Translations under genes and position numbers: made by a program
Source: Piezodorus guildinii
Lineage: Eukaryota; Arthropoda; Insecta; Hemiptera; Pentatomidae
DNA length: 64,000 nucleotides
Direction: 5' to 3'
NCBI GenBank assembly: GCA_023052935.1
Contig: CM041298.1
Location: 113,788,977 to 113,852,976 of the forward strand
Part shown: positions 44,483 through 55,445 of the stretch, piece by piece
Layout of the letters: every line of letters begins with the position of its first letter
Numbering within the stretch: the first letter of the stretch is position 1
The notes under the pieces: model-generated
The model's database searches: none
Told to the model about the DNA's origin: nothing
Seen by the model: only the letters and a program-made list of their open reading frames with translations

Positions 44483-45380
44483 TTGGGTTGATGCAAAATT
44501 AATGCAGGTTTCCTCTATTGCAATATCTTAATTCCAATTGTGTAAACAAAGCTAATCCTAACATTGATCATTATTATACCAAAACAAACCTTATCTAATA
44601 CCCTCTCTTTCACCATGAATTTGTTTAGTAAAATCGTTTTGTTCAGTGTGTTCAAAGGTCTTGAATCGAAAATGTCAAAGTGCGATTTTCGTCAAATTTA
44701 TTTTTACGAATTTAAATTAGGGCGCAGCGCTGCGCAAACGGCTCGTAATATTAATGAAGTGTGGGGTCAGGGGGCTATTAATGAGTGCACGGTGCAGCGT
44801 TGGTTCCAGAAGTTTCGCAGAGGAGATTTCGACCTCGAAGACAAGGAAGGTCGGGGCCGTCATCTTGCTCTGGACAACGACCAGCTGAGGTCAAAAGTGG
44901 AAGAAGACCCAACCAAAACCACACGAGAAATGGCGGCGGAACTCGGAACTCAAAAATTGCAACGTCTTTGCCCAGCATTGATGAATCGGAAGGGGCCGAT
45001 CCTGCTCCACGATAACGCCAGACCACACGTTGCACAACCAACGCTTCGACGACTGCACGAGTTGGGCTACGAAGTTCTCCAACATCCGCCTTATTCACCT
45101 GACCTCTCTCCTACAGACTTCCACTTTTTCAGGCATCTGGACAACTTTTTGAGGGAGAAAAATTTTCAAAACCAGGACGACATTGAAAATTCTTTTCGTG
45201 ATTTCATTGAGTCCAGGGATTCGGATTTTTTTTCTGGTGGAATAAGAAAGCTTGTTGAACGTTGGCAAAAGTGCATTGATTCAGATGGAAATTATTTTGA
45301 TTAAATATATATGGTTAAAGTAAAGATATGGCGTATTTACAATACCTACTAAAAACCTGCATTAATTTTTCATCACCCAA
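44483..45380 (+). mobile_element. second mariner lineage, internally deleted
   Basis: Inverted terminal repeats of ~29 bp (TTGGGTTGATGCAAAATTAA at the left; complement near 45352-45380). TA precedes the left end. Length 898 bp against ~1.3 kb for the family. It is a different subfamily from copies A-C. Confidence 0.9.
44672..45304 (+). CDS. truncated mariner transposase, reading frame intact
   Basis: I take the start at 44672 (MSKCDFRQIYFYEF), where homology to mariner transposases begins; the open frame extends upstream to 44564. The 210-residue product has the first helix-turn-helix (about 1-50, KLGRSAAQTARNI, TVQRWFQKFRRGD), an EGRGRH linker where GRP.S is usual, and the start of the second helix-turn-helix (TREMAAELG). 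It then jumps in frame to QKLQRLCPALMNRKGPILLH. The jump removes the rest of the second helix-turn-helix, the WVPHEL linker and the first catalytic aspartate. HDNARPH (second aspartate) and YSPDLSPTDFHFF (third) remain. It cannot be a functional transposase, but it could bind ends or partner subunits. A repressor-like role is inference only. Confidence 0.85.
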   Translation: MSKCDFRQIYFYEFKLGRSAAQTARNINEVWGQGAINECTVQRWFQKFRRGDFDLEDKEGRGRHLALDNDQLRSKVEEDPTKTTREMAAELGTQKLQRLCPALMNRKGPILLHDNARPHVAQPTLRRLHELGYEVLQHPPYSPDLSPTDFHFFRHLDNFLREKNFQNQDDIENSFRDFIESRDSDFFSGGIRKLVERWQKCIDSDGNYFD

Positions 45381-45550
45381 ACCAATGATCATACAATATT
45401 TTGTTTAAGACAGTATGGAAAGTAACACGAAAAAAAAACCTACACAATATAAATTACAATATCGTGAAATGAGAATTGTTGACTGTTAGTATATAAGGGA
45501 GAACTTAGTTCAGGGTACAGTCAAAAGAAAACACAATTAAGTATAAACTT

Positions 45551-45790
45551 AATTTACTGGTGCCGACGTTTCGGCGTAATTATTCACTAATTAAATTTCT
45601 TTGGTCCCTTTTGTTTCTAATTATTTTTACATTTGTCACTTGTTATAACTAACATTTCACTTTGTTTTAAATTATCAGTACATTTCTTTTACTTGTCATC
45701 TTTATATATTGTATTCTGGTTGTTATCTTTTGTTTTTATAGTTATGAAGGGAGCCTATAATTTCGGCCGAAACGTCGGCACCAGTAAATT
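45551..45790. repeat. 25-bp perfect inverted repeats with hammerhead 3'-half motif
   Basis: 45551-45575 and 45766-45790 are exact reverse complements. Both include GAAACGTCGGCACCAG, the GAAA, cleavage and stem-I part of the hammerhead seen at 43401. The left motif lacks a recognisable CTGATGA. The right one has TTATGAAGGGAGCC where CTGATGA plus stem II would be. The spacer is 190 bp. Confidence 0.75.
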
Positions 45791-46748
45791 ATTTTATTTT
45801 GCCTTATAAGTCTTTAAACCTTTTTTAACTCTATCTTTGTTTAACAGCTCTTAAATTGATTTTACCAACGGAGGTAATTAAAAGTCGTTTTTAACCAGTT
45901 TTCTTATGGTAATTGTCCCCAAATCCTATACAACCATATAATACTTAAATTTTGATTATTATATTTTCTTAATTATAGAGTAGTATTTGACTCATAAAAA
46001 TAAAAACTTCACAGAATTTTAAAAGTTTATTTTAAATCAAGTATATTAAATATGAGAGTTCCTCTCCGTTGTCAAAATTAAAATTTAATTTATACCGGGC
46101 TTAATGTCAGGAGGATACACCACTGGGTGCTGTCTCCCTCATGCCTGCCCACACCATGTTTCCTTAGATTTTAGCACATTTGCTGATTGTAATTTTTTTT
46201 ACAGGTGTAAATAAAATATTAAGTGAAAAAAAAAAAAATGTATACCGGATCAGCTTGTATTTTAGACACCTGAATACCACGTGGCGGGAATACCGCGGGT
46301 TTTCCGGACAGTTGCAGGTATTACAGTTTTTGCTAGTTTCAACTTTCATAACTCTTACATGCTTCTTTGTATTTCCATTATTTAGACTATACCTGGTTAT
46401 TTTCAATATATAAGTTAAGAGATGCGTCCAGAGAACCACATTACAACAAACAACAATGGTATCATATTCGATAACAAGGTCACATAAGTCAACTGATAAA
46501 CTATTATTAGCTCTATAAATGTGAAAATCATTAAGTGATATTGCACGACGTTAGCCATGCATGAAGGGCATTGCGTAGCCAACGAAGCAGAACAAACTCT
46601 TAAATCTTCAAACAGAATTCGATAATTACCACCTTTTAAACGGATGTCACCTTATAGTCGTCATTAAGCTATTTGAATACCGACATTACTTCAACCTTAG
46701 AAAGTAAAGAAAAAATGTGTTTTTTTTTACTGTATAAGATAACATAAG
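45791..46748. other. interval without recognised gene
   Basis: Two overlapping frames of 91 and 77 residues on opposite strands (46164-46439) show no family and look fortuitous. The segment 46250-46320 is less AT-rich. Confidence 0.4.
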
Positions 46749-47017
46749 GGAACAGAGTGGTCTAGAGGATAGAGCACTACGATTTTTTTTTTCTGATATT
46801 TTAGCCGTGGAGCGACCTTGGGGTATGAAGGAAGACCCTCCTGTGGCAGACCTAGCTTCTATTAAGTGGGTACCCGATAACTAGGGGGAAAATCTGGCGG
46901 GTAAGCGTGATCTAGGACAATCACGACAATTGGCCGAGGAAAAGTACGAAGCTCTAAATGTACTGAGTCCAAAAAAAAAACTTTTCATGAGTAGTACAGG
47001 TACAAGATTTTTTTTTT
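46749..47017 (+). mobile_element. SINE family A (T-tailed), B box lost
   Basis: Head GAGTGGTCTAGAGGATAGAGC, body GGTATGAAGGAAGACCCTCC and AAGTGGGTACCCGATAAC, and a T-run that runs into the next HINE. The B-box region is replaced by a T-run. Confidence 0.85.
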
Positions 47018-47633
47018 TACTTTCACTTACTATATAAAACTAAGTCCTACAAAACTGAAATTTCATATTTGAGACAACTATACGCCCGAGACGCTACAAA
47101 ACCTTTTTTATCAAAATGGGCTTTAATATCATTTAGGATTAAAATGGTCTGACAGGACTTAAATGCCGATATTTTAACTTTTCTTTCTCTAAAGTACCTC
47201 CAATTTTGTTGATTTTATAAAAATAACTATATTATCTTGTTATCACTGATGAAAAACAGGTAAATATACTAATTGAATGAATTCGATACTCAACTAAAGG
47301 AGAAAATAGAAAAAATATTTTTTTAATGCAATTTTTCGTTTTTGAGCATAAGAACAGTAATATACATATATGATACACTGTTGGAAAGCTAAAGATTTTA
47401 GAAAAATATTATCTCATACACAAGCTTTTAAAAGTCAATAGAGAGTGATAAAAAGCCGATAAAACTAAGTAATTGTTTTAGATAATAATATAATTGATTT
47501 TTTAATAAAACACATGTCTCTATAGAAATTCAATTTAATTAATTCTTTAATAGTTTCACGTATGTTTATCTCTAACCTTATTTGAAAATTCTTTCATTGA
47601 TTTTAAAAATGGAGGTAAGTTGCCCGCACCAGA
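47018..47633 (-). repeat. Helentron-like (HINE) element, internally deleted
   Basis: Plus strand opens TACTTTCACTTACTATATA (3' end) and closes TTGCCCGCACCAGA (5' end). The CA microsatellite region is deleted. Confidence 0.82.
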
Positions 47634-47779
47634 TTTTTTATTTTATTATAACATAATACAACTAGAGAGAAATTACATTTGGATCTGCTGCTCAACTTCG
47701 CTGAGTTGCTAGAGTACACAGCATACCGGATCAATCCTGAAGGCAATTTTCAAAGAACAAATAGAAGGAGATAATTCCA

Positions 47780-48175
47780 ACTTAGAAATACATAGACATT
47801 TTGCTTATGGACATATATAAGTCCAGCCTAGCCTCAATATATGTGGTGATGCAGGATTCCCAGTGAGTCCAGGATTATGGTCTCCGCTATGTTTCGGAAC
47901 TGATTTCTTTTCAGTCCAAACTTCTTCAAAAATGATCCAGTATCTACTGGGATGGCTCCCCTGCTCCTGAACCCAAGTCCCGTGACTATAAATATTCTTT
48001 CGCCAAATTCCTCGCGAATTTTTTCTTGTAGGTATGGAATACATTTCGTATAAATGTTTTCTCTTTCCTCCTGAATTTGTTTGCCTTGTTCCCGGGCATT
48101 TGTTTCGTATCTGATAGTAGGATCTACTATCAGTGCTTCTTTTTCTGTAGCACAAAATGCCGGTAACAATCTGTA
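47780..48175 (-). pseudogene. non-LTR retrotransposon C-terminal fragment, possibly R2-like
   Basis: A 111-residue minus-strand frame (47834-48169) reads ALIVDPTIRYETNAREQGKQ, then NIYTKCIPYLQEKIREEF, GLGFRSRGAIP and LDSLGILHHHIY. Some non-LTR elements with a C-terminal restriction-like endonuclease end with a similar order: a D..VR.E segment, an IY.P..PY segment, a G..RG.IP segment and a final ...H.Y. I see the pattern but cannot verify the family. No start or upstream RT is present, so it is a truncated insertion. Confidence 0.5.
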
Positions 48176-48194
48176 AAAATAAATAAGGGAACGT

Positions 48195-48290
48195 TGGTAG
48201 GGAGTTCATAGAAACGCTTGAATTAAGTGAACTTAATTTATTGTTCCAATGTTTCAGCGCAAATAAATAAAATATATACATTTACGTGAA
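48195..48290 (+). repeat. decayed relative of the GAAACGTC inverted-repeat family
   Basis: ACTTAATTTATTGTTCCAATGTTTCAGCGC aligns by eye with the left repeat at 45549-45575 (AATTTACTGGTGCCGACGTTTC). Confidence 0.4.
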
Positions 48291-48329
48291 CATTATATAT
48301 TATATAAATCCAATAATTAACGTTTATTC

Positions 48330-48590
48330 TTTTAAAGCCGCTTCATACTACTGTGGCTAATCGGACGATACTTTAGTTGGAGTGCTAAATTCTGTCTATC
48401 CAGGTTAATTAGAATACGGACCTTTAACGAGTACCTGACCTTGAACAAATACCATTTAACGTCTCCTCCGAATGAGAACATAACCAAAGATCTTTTACTC
48501 CTTTTGAAAAAATCCTGAAGCCATATGTTGGGTTTGAACCCGCGCCCTTTGGTATATATGGTTATGTTAGCCACTACACCACGTATGACC
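48330..48590 (-). mobile_element. SINE family B, near full length
   Basis: Plus strand GGCTAATCGGACGATAC, GACCTTTAACGAGTACCTGACC, GGGTTTGAACCCGCGCCC (complement of the B box) and AGCCACTACACCACG (A-box end). Confidence 0.88.
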
Positions 48591-48609
48591 TCAAAATTTA
48601 ATTGTAAAA

Positions 48610-48992
48610 GGTATCACCTGAGAGTGTGTGGCTCTAGCTCCCTCACTCAGTCTCCACTGACTAGATTGGTGACGCGGCTGACTGAGAGAAGCTGGGATCT
48701 CCTGACATTGTGCCTCGGTAGAGGTTCGATTCGGAGTTCCCAGGGGCAGTATGTAAATATTGTATATAGGTATGAATGTGGCCAAGATTATAATTATTTT
48801 CTTTTATTCCATTTATTTTATTTTATTTGTATTTATTTATTTATTTTTTTCATTTGTTATTGAGGTATTTTATTATTTGTTTGTTTTACTTTGTACATAT
48901 GGAATGAATGACTTCTTTTATCTCTAATACTTATTCCCCAAGATAGTGGCAGATTGTATTACTTCTCAATAAAGCAATATTATTTTTAAAAA
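48610..48992 (+). mobile_element. 5'-truncated LINE, 3' UTR only
   Basis: From CCTGAGAGTGTGTGGCTCTA to CTCAATAAAGCAATATTA it matches the 3' UTR at 59360-59690 closely, with one ~23-bp deletion (the CAGCATCCATTTCTGGATG stretch is absent). Confidence 0.88.
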
Positions 48993-49296
48993 AAGTTATC
49001 AATGAATTGCTAAATGTACAGTGTTTCCACTTTACGAGGTTTTATTGTAGATAGTGGCAACAACGTAACGGAAAAACGTTAAATACAAAAAATTCTTGGG
49101 AAACATCTGCAAGAAATAAGCCTTAAAAAAATATTATAAACGTTATTTTTTATTTCAGTAGCTTAATAACCTAAATAAATGACTCTTATTCTCGTTTTAT
49201 AAAATTTTGTAAACATTGTTGTCCAAGGGGACCTTAAACCTTGAAATGGCAATATGTAAAGAACGGTTCTTTCTTGGCCAATTGTTATGATAAAAA

Positions 49297-49887
49297 TCTG
49301 GTGCGGGCAACACACGACTTTCACTTACCTACATTTTTAAAATCAATGAAAGAATTTTCAAATACGTTAAAGATAAAAATACGTGAAATTATTAAATAAT
49401 TAATCAAATTGAATTTATATAGAAACATGTGTTTTATTAAAAAACTTATGGGGAAGAAAATTTAAAATATCGGCATTTAAGCCCTGTCAGACCATTTTTA
49501 TCTAAATAAAACCTACATGATATTAAAACCCATTAAATTTTACATCGATATAGCGAGTTTAATCAAAATCGTCGGAACCGTTTTTGAGAAAATCGAAAAA
49601 AGGTGCAAAATGCATGGTATAAAGTGCCTCTTCTGGTAGGCTCATTTTGATGAAAAAAGTTTTGTCACGTCTCGGGCGTATAGTTGTCTTAAATATGAAA
49701 TTTCAGTTTCATAGGACTTACCGTTTCCGCCCGGGAGTTACCACACACACACACACACAGACCTTTTTGCGGAACTTGGTTATTTGGACTCAGGGGACCC
49801 TAAAACGTGTATTTCCGTTGAAAACTGGAAATCAAAAATTTTCACGATCGCAATACTTCCCCTTACTATATATAGTAAGTGAAAGTA
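49297..49887 (+). repeat. Helentron-like (HINE) element, internally deleted
   Basis: Complete ends (TCTGGTGCGGGCAACACACG; TTACTATATATAGTAA then GTGAAAGTA) but about 300 bp missing after GTGTTTTATTAAAAAACTTA. Confidence 0.88.
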
Positions 49888-50086
49888 AAAATCTTTGTAA
49901 TTCGAAACATACTTTTTAGAAGTCCTATAAAATTTAACCTCATATATTTAATCTCGTTTTACTTTTAACCGAATTTTTCCTAAAAAAATATACCTTTGAA
50001 AACATTGGGACTTTTACTGAGACATTAATATAAAGAGTTAAGTCAAAAGCGTTAATATAGATTTGGAAGAATTATGTTTTACATAT

Positions 50087-50935
50087 ATTTTACGTCACTT
50101 TATTCTACCGCGGCTAATCGGACGAGACTACAGCGAGAGTCCTAAATTTTGCCTATCCAGGTTTAATTAGAATAGGGACCTTAATAATAACCAAGGATTT
50201 TTTACGCATTTTAAAAAAAGTCTGGCAAATCAGCTCAAAGAGATTCCCTGATTTTTCCATAGTGTAAGTAGTCGTTTACCAGGCCATATCTCGGTGAAAA
50301 TCGAAAAAAAAAACAAAGAATGATTATAATTAATATGGTATACTAGATTAAAAATACATATAAAGTCTAATTACTTTACGATAATGTTCAACTATATCTA
50401 CCCGACACCAGCTGAAATTGTAGTTGTTTAAGTTGACTTACCAATGAATTATGATGAACTTAAATACTGCTGTTGGTAATAATCAATATTTATAAATCTG
50501 ATTACAAATTTATTTACAATCTATATAAACTTTAAGAGCATTTCTTTAATGTTTGAATCTCTGGAGCCAAATTTTCAGCTTTTTGAAGAGATTCTTGGAG
50601 CAGTTTTTGCTTCCAATTCCTTCACCTGAAGGTTGACTTTTCTCTTATCCACAGCCCTCCTGTCCTTTCATGATATTAAAATCGCTTTATGATATTTGCA
50701 ACATCACAACAAGTAGGCATATTGGAATTTTTGTCTGAGTAAAGAAGAAACTATGTTATTTAGGGACCATTTCCCCCAACCAAAGAAAAAAAATTTCCTG
50801 ACTTTTTGATATGTTTTTAAAATCCCTGACTTTCCCCGGTTTTCTCTGTTGCTAGACATCCTGCTGGAGCAATATGCTGGATTTAAACCTACGACCTCGG
50901 GCATACAAGGCTGTTATGTTAACTAACTGTACATG
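50087..50935 (-). mobile_element. SINE family B split by a hAT-like element
   Basis: 50087-50220 holds the tail and body; 50866-50935 holds the head (GGATTTAAACCTACGACCTC as a decayed B-box complement, GCTGTTATGTTAACTAACTG). Confidence 0.6.
50221..50865 (+). mobile_element. hAT-like MITE, longer copy
   Basis: Shares GCTCAAAGAGATTCCCTGA, TATCTACCCGACACCAGCTG and the end GTTGCTAGACATCCTG with 9000-9464. It carries about 190 bp more (50510-50695). On the minus strand that part reads like a short charged, coiled-coil-like segment with stops. This copy is closer to the parental element. Confidence 0.55.
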
Positions 50936-51375
50936 AAAGGTTACTAATTAGTGTCACATCGAATGCAGGAACGCAGTATGAGAGAACAATTTCCGAACAA
51001 TTAATATTCCAACAAACCTATTTACAGCTCCTCCACAAACTCGACGTTTAAATGTAATCTCATATGATATAAATTAATTAATTTTAGAACAGTTCCATGC
51101 AGAGATGAGAGATGAATTGAAAGACCTCTGTATGTTGAAAACGCATTCCCAGAAGTTAAGCCCTCATCATGGTCAAGTTTTAATGAGGAATATCAACTTT
51201 CAGTGTGATTTTCAATTAGGTTTAAATTTAAATAGCCATACATTAGATTCCTGGATTTATGTAGATCCCTGGTTCCCTGCAAGTGGACCTTAAACCCCTC
51301 AGGTCCGCAGGCGATGATCAAAGAGTCCGCGATGAGTCACTGGGAAATTATTTTAAATGAACTTGATTATTATTT
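50936..51375. other. interval without recognised gene
   Basis: A 62-residue frame at 51105-51293 shows no known domain. Confidence 0.4.
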
Positions 51376-51910
51376 TTTATATTCGCAACTGTGTTTGTTT
51401 GTTTATTTGTTTAACGTCACTTTATGCTACTATGGCTAATCGGACGATGCTACAGTGGGAGTCCTAAATTTTGTCTATCCAGGTTTTATTAGGATAGGGA
51501 TCTTTAACGAGTACCTGGCATCGCACAGGCTCGGGACCACCTTTTAACGTCCCCTCCGAAGGACGGCATAACAAAGGATTTTTTACTCTCATTAAAAAAA
51601 TCCTAGGACCCCCTGCGGGTTTGAACCCGTAACCTTTGGCATAGGAGGCCGCTATGCTAGCCACCCAGCTACAAACTGTGTTGCTGCGCATAATTTTTCT
51701 CTTGACCAGCGTCCTGAATTTCCAGTTAAAAAGATCTCTCTGCCATCGTCTTTTAAGTCTTCTTTGGATCTGCCCTGGTATCAGGGAGGAAGAAAGGGAA
51801 GAAACATGATGATTTGGGTGGTGATGTGTCGAAGAATGAAACGTGTTACATTTGCCGTGAATGTAAGAATTTACGGCTGGGATGTTTGTGTCGTGTAATT
51901 CGAATGACCA
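51376..51910 (-). mobile_element. LINE3 3' end split by a SINE
   Basis: ATTCGCAACTGTGTT and, after the SINE, AACTGTGTTGCTGCGCATAA plus GCGTCCTGAATTTCCAGTTA correspond to 53630-53860 (complement of the LINE3 3' UTR and RT C-terminus). Confidence 0.8.
51398..51670 (-). mobile_element. SINE family B, full length, well preserved
   Basis: TTTAACGTCACTTTATGCTA to GCTATGCTAGCCACCC, with GGGTTTGAACCCG as the complement of the B box. AACTGTGTT flanks both sides as a short target duplication. Confidence 0.92.
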
Positions 51911-51912
51911 AG

Positions 51913-52625
51913 TCCCGCAAAAAGGTCTGTGTGTGTGGTAACTCCCGAAGAATACTATGAAACTGAAATTTTATATTTAAGACAACTATACGTCCGAGAT
52001 GTTACAGAATCTTTTTCATCAAAATCAGCTGACTAGAAAAGCCACTTTATACCACGCATTTTACAATTTCTTACGATTAAATCAAAAACAGTTCTAACGA
52101 TTTTGTTTAAAATCGCTATATCGATGTAAAATTTGATGGGCTTTAATATCATGTAGGTTTCATCTGATTGAAATAGCCTCACTGGGCTTAAATGCCGATA
52201 TTTCAAAATTTCTTCCTCTAAAGTACCTTTAATTTTGTAGATTCGAAAAAATTAACCATATCGTATGATTAGCATTGCTGAAAAACAGATAAATATATAA
52301 GTTAAACGAATTCGATATCCAACAAAACCAGAAAACTGCAAAACTATTTTTTTAATTCAATTTTTTGTTTTTGAACTTAAGAACAATAATATACTTGTAT
52401 AATATACCAATGGGATGCTAAAGATTTTAGAAAAAATATTATCTTATACATACTATTGTAAACTTTAACGAATAGTGATGAAAAGCCGATAAAACAAACT
52501 GATTTTCGTAGATAATAATATAATAGATTATTTAATAAAATACACGTTTCTATTAAAATCCAATTTAAATAATTCTTTAACAATTAATTTTCGTTTATAA
52601 ATTTGTTTAAAAATTCTTGATTGGA
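51913..52625 (-). repeat. Helentron-like (HINE) element, both ends lost
   Basis: Plus strand GTCCCGCAAAAAGGTCTGTG, TGTGTGTGGTAACTCCCG and GGCTTAAATGCCGATATTTC; the left arm of the large palindrome begins inside it at 52402. Confidence 0.78.
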
Positions 52626-52632
52626 TATAAAG

Positions 52633-52800
52633 TAATTTTTATGCTAATAAGGCTAATCGGACGTTGGTACGGTGGGATTAAATTTTTTTCCTATCAAGGT
52701 CTTATTAGGATCTTAAAACAGTAACTGACATCGCACATGCCCGCGAATGCCATTTTACGCGCAATCCGAAGGCATAACTACGAATTTTTTTACAGCCTTC
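52633..52800 (-). mobile_element. SINE family B, decayed (left arm; mirror at 57387-57554)
   Basis: GGCTAATCGGACGTTGGTAC, TAACTGACATCGCACATGCC and CGCAATCCGAAGGCATAAC. Confidence 0.75.
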
Positions 52801-53357
52801 AGATGTTCCAAGGACATTTAGTAATTCAATGCTTCATGGATGGAAGTAAAAGAGGCCTGGTTCTTTTTTCTTCATGTCCGTTTCTCCTAAAAGGCAGAGT
52901 TTCGGTAGTGTTACTTCGCATGAAATATGCATGACACGGTGAAGCCCACTAAAAATTCAAATGCAAATCTAATATTTAGGATTTAGGAAGTCCTTGCCAT
53001 TGCAATGATTGGATGAAGGGGTCCGAGAAAAAGTTTAGTTGGGAACCACTGATGTAGGGGATAGAGATTTCAAATGGTGCGTGCAAACGCAAAACGGGAT
53101 AAAAAAACGTTTTCAACAGTTTCTTTGGTTAAGAAAGATATGGCTAAATGAGTTGGGGACCGTAATATTAATCTGGTTCGAATCCTGCTGTAGTAGATCA
53201 TTATTTATTTAGCTATGGTAAGACCCTGGAATAGTAGAATAAATAGAATAGAATAATATTTATTTGTTTTTGGAACAATCCCCTTACAAAAGGAGTAGGT
53301 CAGTACAGTTCATATGGTAAAAATACAAAAAAACTGAAGATTATTTACAGACATCAT

Positions 53358-53568
53358 TTTTTTTTTCCACCCCTACCTCGCCTTTGAAGGCTAAACGGAG
53401 GTTCTCTCGGGTCAGGGGGTGAGGGCGGGGGATATATGCCGAGATAAAACCCCCCAGCACGAGAGTCGAACTCGTAATTATTTGGTTTTAACTTTTTTCG
53501 GTTATCTAGTTCTAGGCAACGCGTGCTCACAGCAACGCGCGCTAACACGCTCGGCCACCCCGTCCCTA
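53358..53568 (-). mobile_element. SINE family C, tRNA-Leu/Ser-like head (left arm)
   Basis: Mirror of 56613-56824; flanked by AGACATCAT at 53349-53357 and 53569-53577. Confidence 0.85.
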
Positions 53569-53602
53569 AGACATCATAAATATAAAATAATTAAATAGAG
53601 CG

Positions 53603-54414
53603 TATTTATTATTATTGTTGTTGTTTTGTTTTTTTATTCGCAACTGCGTTGCTGCGCATCCAGCGAATGTGAGGTGTTATTTTTCTCTTGATCAGCGTCC
53701 TGGATTTTCAGTTTAAAAGATCTCTCGGCCATCGTCTTTAAAGTCTTCTTTGGGTGTGCCCTGGTAACAGGGAGGAGGAAAGGGAAGAAACAAGTTGATT
53801 TGGATGGTGATGGGTTGAAGAGTGAAACGCGTTATATTTGTCGTGAATGTAAGAGTTTACTGTTGGAATGTTTGTGTCATTGTGTATCGTGTGATTCGAA
53901 ACATACCATGGTGCGCGAACAATTTTTCGTAGAATTTTGGACTGAGTTGATTGTATTTTGTTTGTGTGTACGTGTTTTGCAGAACCCCAAAGTTCTGCTT
54001 CGTATGTCTATATTGGTCTCAGTAGAGTCGTGTATATTAGTCGCTTGTTTCGTAAATTTAGTGGTGATCTGTAATCCAATAGATGTGAAAGTTGTTTGTA
54101 ACGTCTTGTTAATTCTTGTCGCTTTAACTTCATATGTATGTTTCATGTTAGTCTTTTATCCAGATATAGTCCGAGTTATCGTATGTAGGTTTTTGAAGGT
54201 ACTGCATTGTTATCGATATTCACAGCTGAACATGTACCTTTCCGCAGAGAAAAGCTCACATGGCTAGATTTGGAGGGATTAATTTTTATTTTCCATTTTT
54301 GAAACCACATTTCTAGGTCAAATAAATGGTTTTGTAAAGAAATAGAAGCTATAGTGCAATATCTGTGCGAAGAAAGAAATGCTGTATCATCAGCAAAGGT
54401 ATAGATGGTGGTGC
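53603..54414 (-). pseudogene. LINE3 reverse-transcriptase C-terminal half (left arm)
   Basis: Reverse complement of 55768-56577, described there. The 155-residue plus-strand frame at 53800-54267 is antisense to it. Confidence 0.85.
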
Positions 54415-54724
54415 CTATTTTTTAAATCAAATAAAATGTAAAACAAAAAAAAAAACAACAACGAACTATTGAGAAATTTAAAGTAATCCTTAATACAAAT
54501 ATAAATCTTTCAAATTTATAACATTGTGTAAAATAGGCAAAACAATGCAAAATAATATTATAAGTTAAAGAAAACAAATAAACACAGTAATTTCACTCCA
54601 CTTTTCGATTCAAAAAATTAATGGGGCATAAACCGGGAAACCTATATCATGAACTTTATTCACTTATTATAAATGATCTAATTTTTAAACTGCCCACAGT
54701 GTAGTTAAAAATACCATTTAATTT

Positions 54725-55344
54725 CTGCACATTATCCAGGGTTAGTAGATTCCCCATTATTATCCTCTTTCTTAAACCTGGTAAATCTCCCAACAACGCC
54801 TCATCCTAAAGACCAATCAGCCTCCTCCCTATCCTTTCAAAAATTTTTGAAAAAATCCTACTGAAGCGTATCCTACAGTTAATTGAAATTCCGTCCCACC
54901 AGTTCGGATTCCGCTCTGGGCACTCCACTGTACAGCAAGGTCTAAGAGTGGTTGACCATTTATCCTCTGCACTTGAAAACAAGCAGTACTGCACTGGTGC
55001 CTTTCTGGACATTGCTCAGGCATTCGACCGGGTCTGGCACGATGGCTTGCTTTTCAAACTAAAATCCGTATTACCCCAATCCCTATATCTAATCCTAAGA
55101 TCCTATATCTCTCTAACCGTTCCTTCAGAGTCCGCTGCGGTTCAGAGTTCTCCACCTGTTACCCAATCGAGGCCGGCGTACCTCAAGGGAGCGTCCTAGG
55201 TCCTGTCCTCTATATCTTATTTACAACTGATATACCTTTAGATCCTGATACCTTCCTAGCATCTTTTGCCGATGATACTGCCATTCTATCAACCCATTCA
55301 GACCCAGAACTAGCATCTTTCCATCTCCAAAGACACCTCTCCTT
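54725..55344 (+). pseudogene. LINE2 reverse transcriptase, N-terminal half
   Basis: RPISLLPILSKIFEKILLKR, HQFGFRSGHSTVQQ, CTGAFLDIAQAFDRVWH (first catalytic aspartate), a frameshift near 55110, then AGVPQGSVLGPVLYILFT and ASFADDTAILS (catalytic FADD). Homology stops at about 55344 (HLSLI). The rest of the same domain resumes at 58751, so this LINE is interrupted by the rearranged block 55345-58750. It is related to the LINE at 27187 but has a different 3' UTR. Confidence 0.88.
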
Positions 55345-55383
55345 GATTGACTTTGATGCGCCAATTGTCGCACCAATGTTCAA

Positions 55384-55445
55384 TGGCAGTATCATCGGCA
55401 AAAGATGCTAGGAAGGTATCAGGATCTAAAGGTATACCAGCTGTA
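55384..55445 (-). repeat. inverted copy of LINE2 55225-55286
   Basis: AATGGCAGTATCATCGGCAA... is the reverse complement of the FADD-coding segment at 55225-55286, with about two mismatches at its far end. A 39-nt unmatched loop (55345-55383) separates the forward strand from it. Confidence 0.9.

Larger units (their letters stand above)
52402..54724 (+). repeat. left arm of a ~2.33-kb inverted duplication
   Basis: Its reverse complement is 55456-57785. I compared several stretches and saw only scattered single-base differences (for example CGTTTTTTTATCCC against CGTTTCTTTATCCC). Contents in order: HINE end, SINE B, an unassigned block, a LINE tail, SINE C, LINE3 RT fragment, and ~300 bp of unique-looking DNA. 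Confidence 0.93.

Noticed and set aside
48525..48863. 112-residue ORF on plus strand
   Set aside because: Spans a SINE end and a LINE 3' UTR; hydrophobic tail comes from T-rich UTR.
53800..54267. 155-residue ORF repeated at 55914-56381 and 57969-58436, with membrane-like stretches
   Set aside because: It is exactly antisense to the LINE3 reverse-transcriptase remnant. It recurs only because the segment is triplicated.
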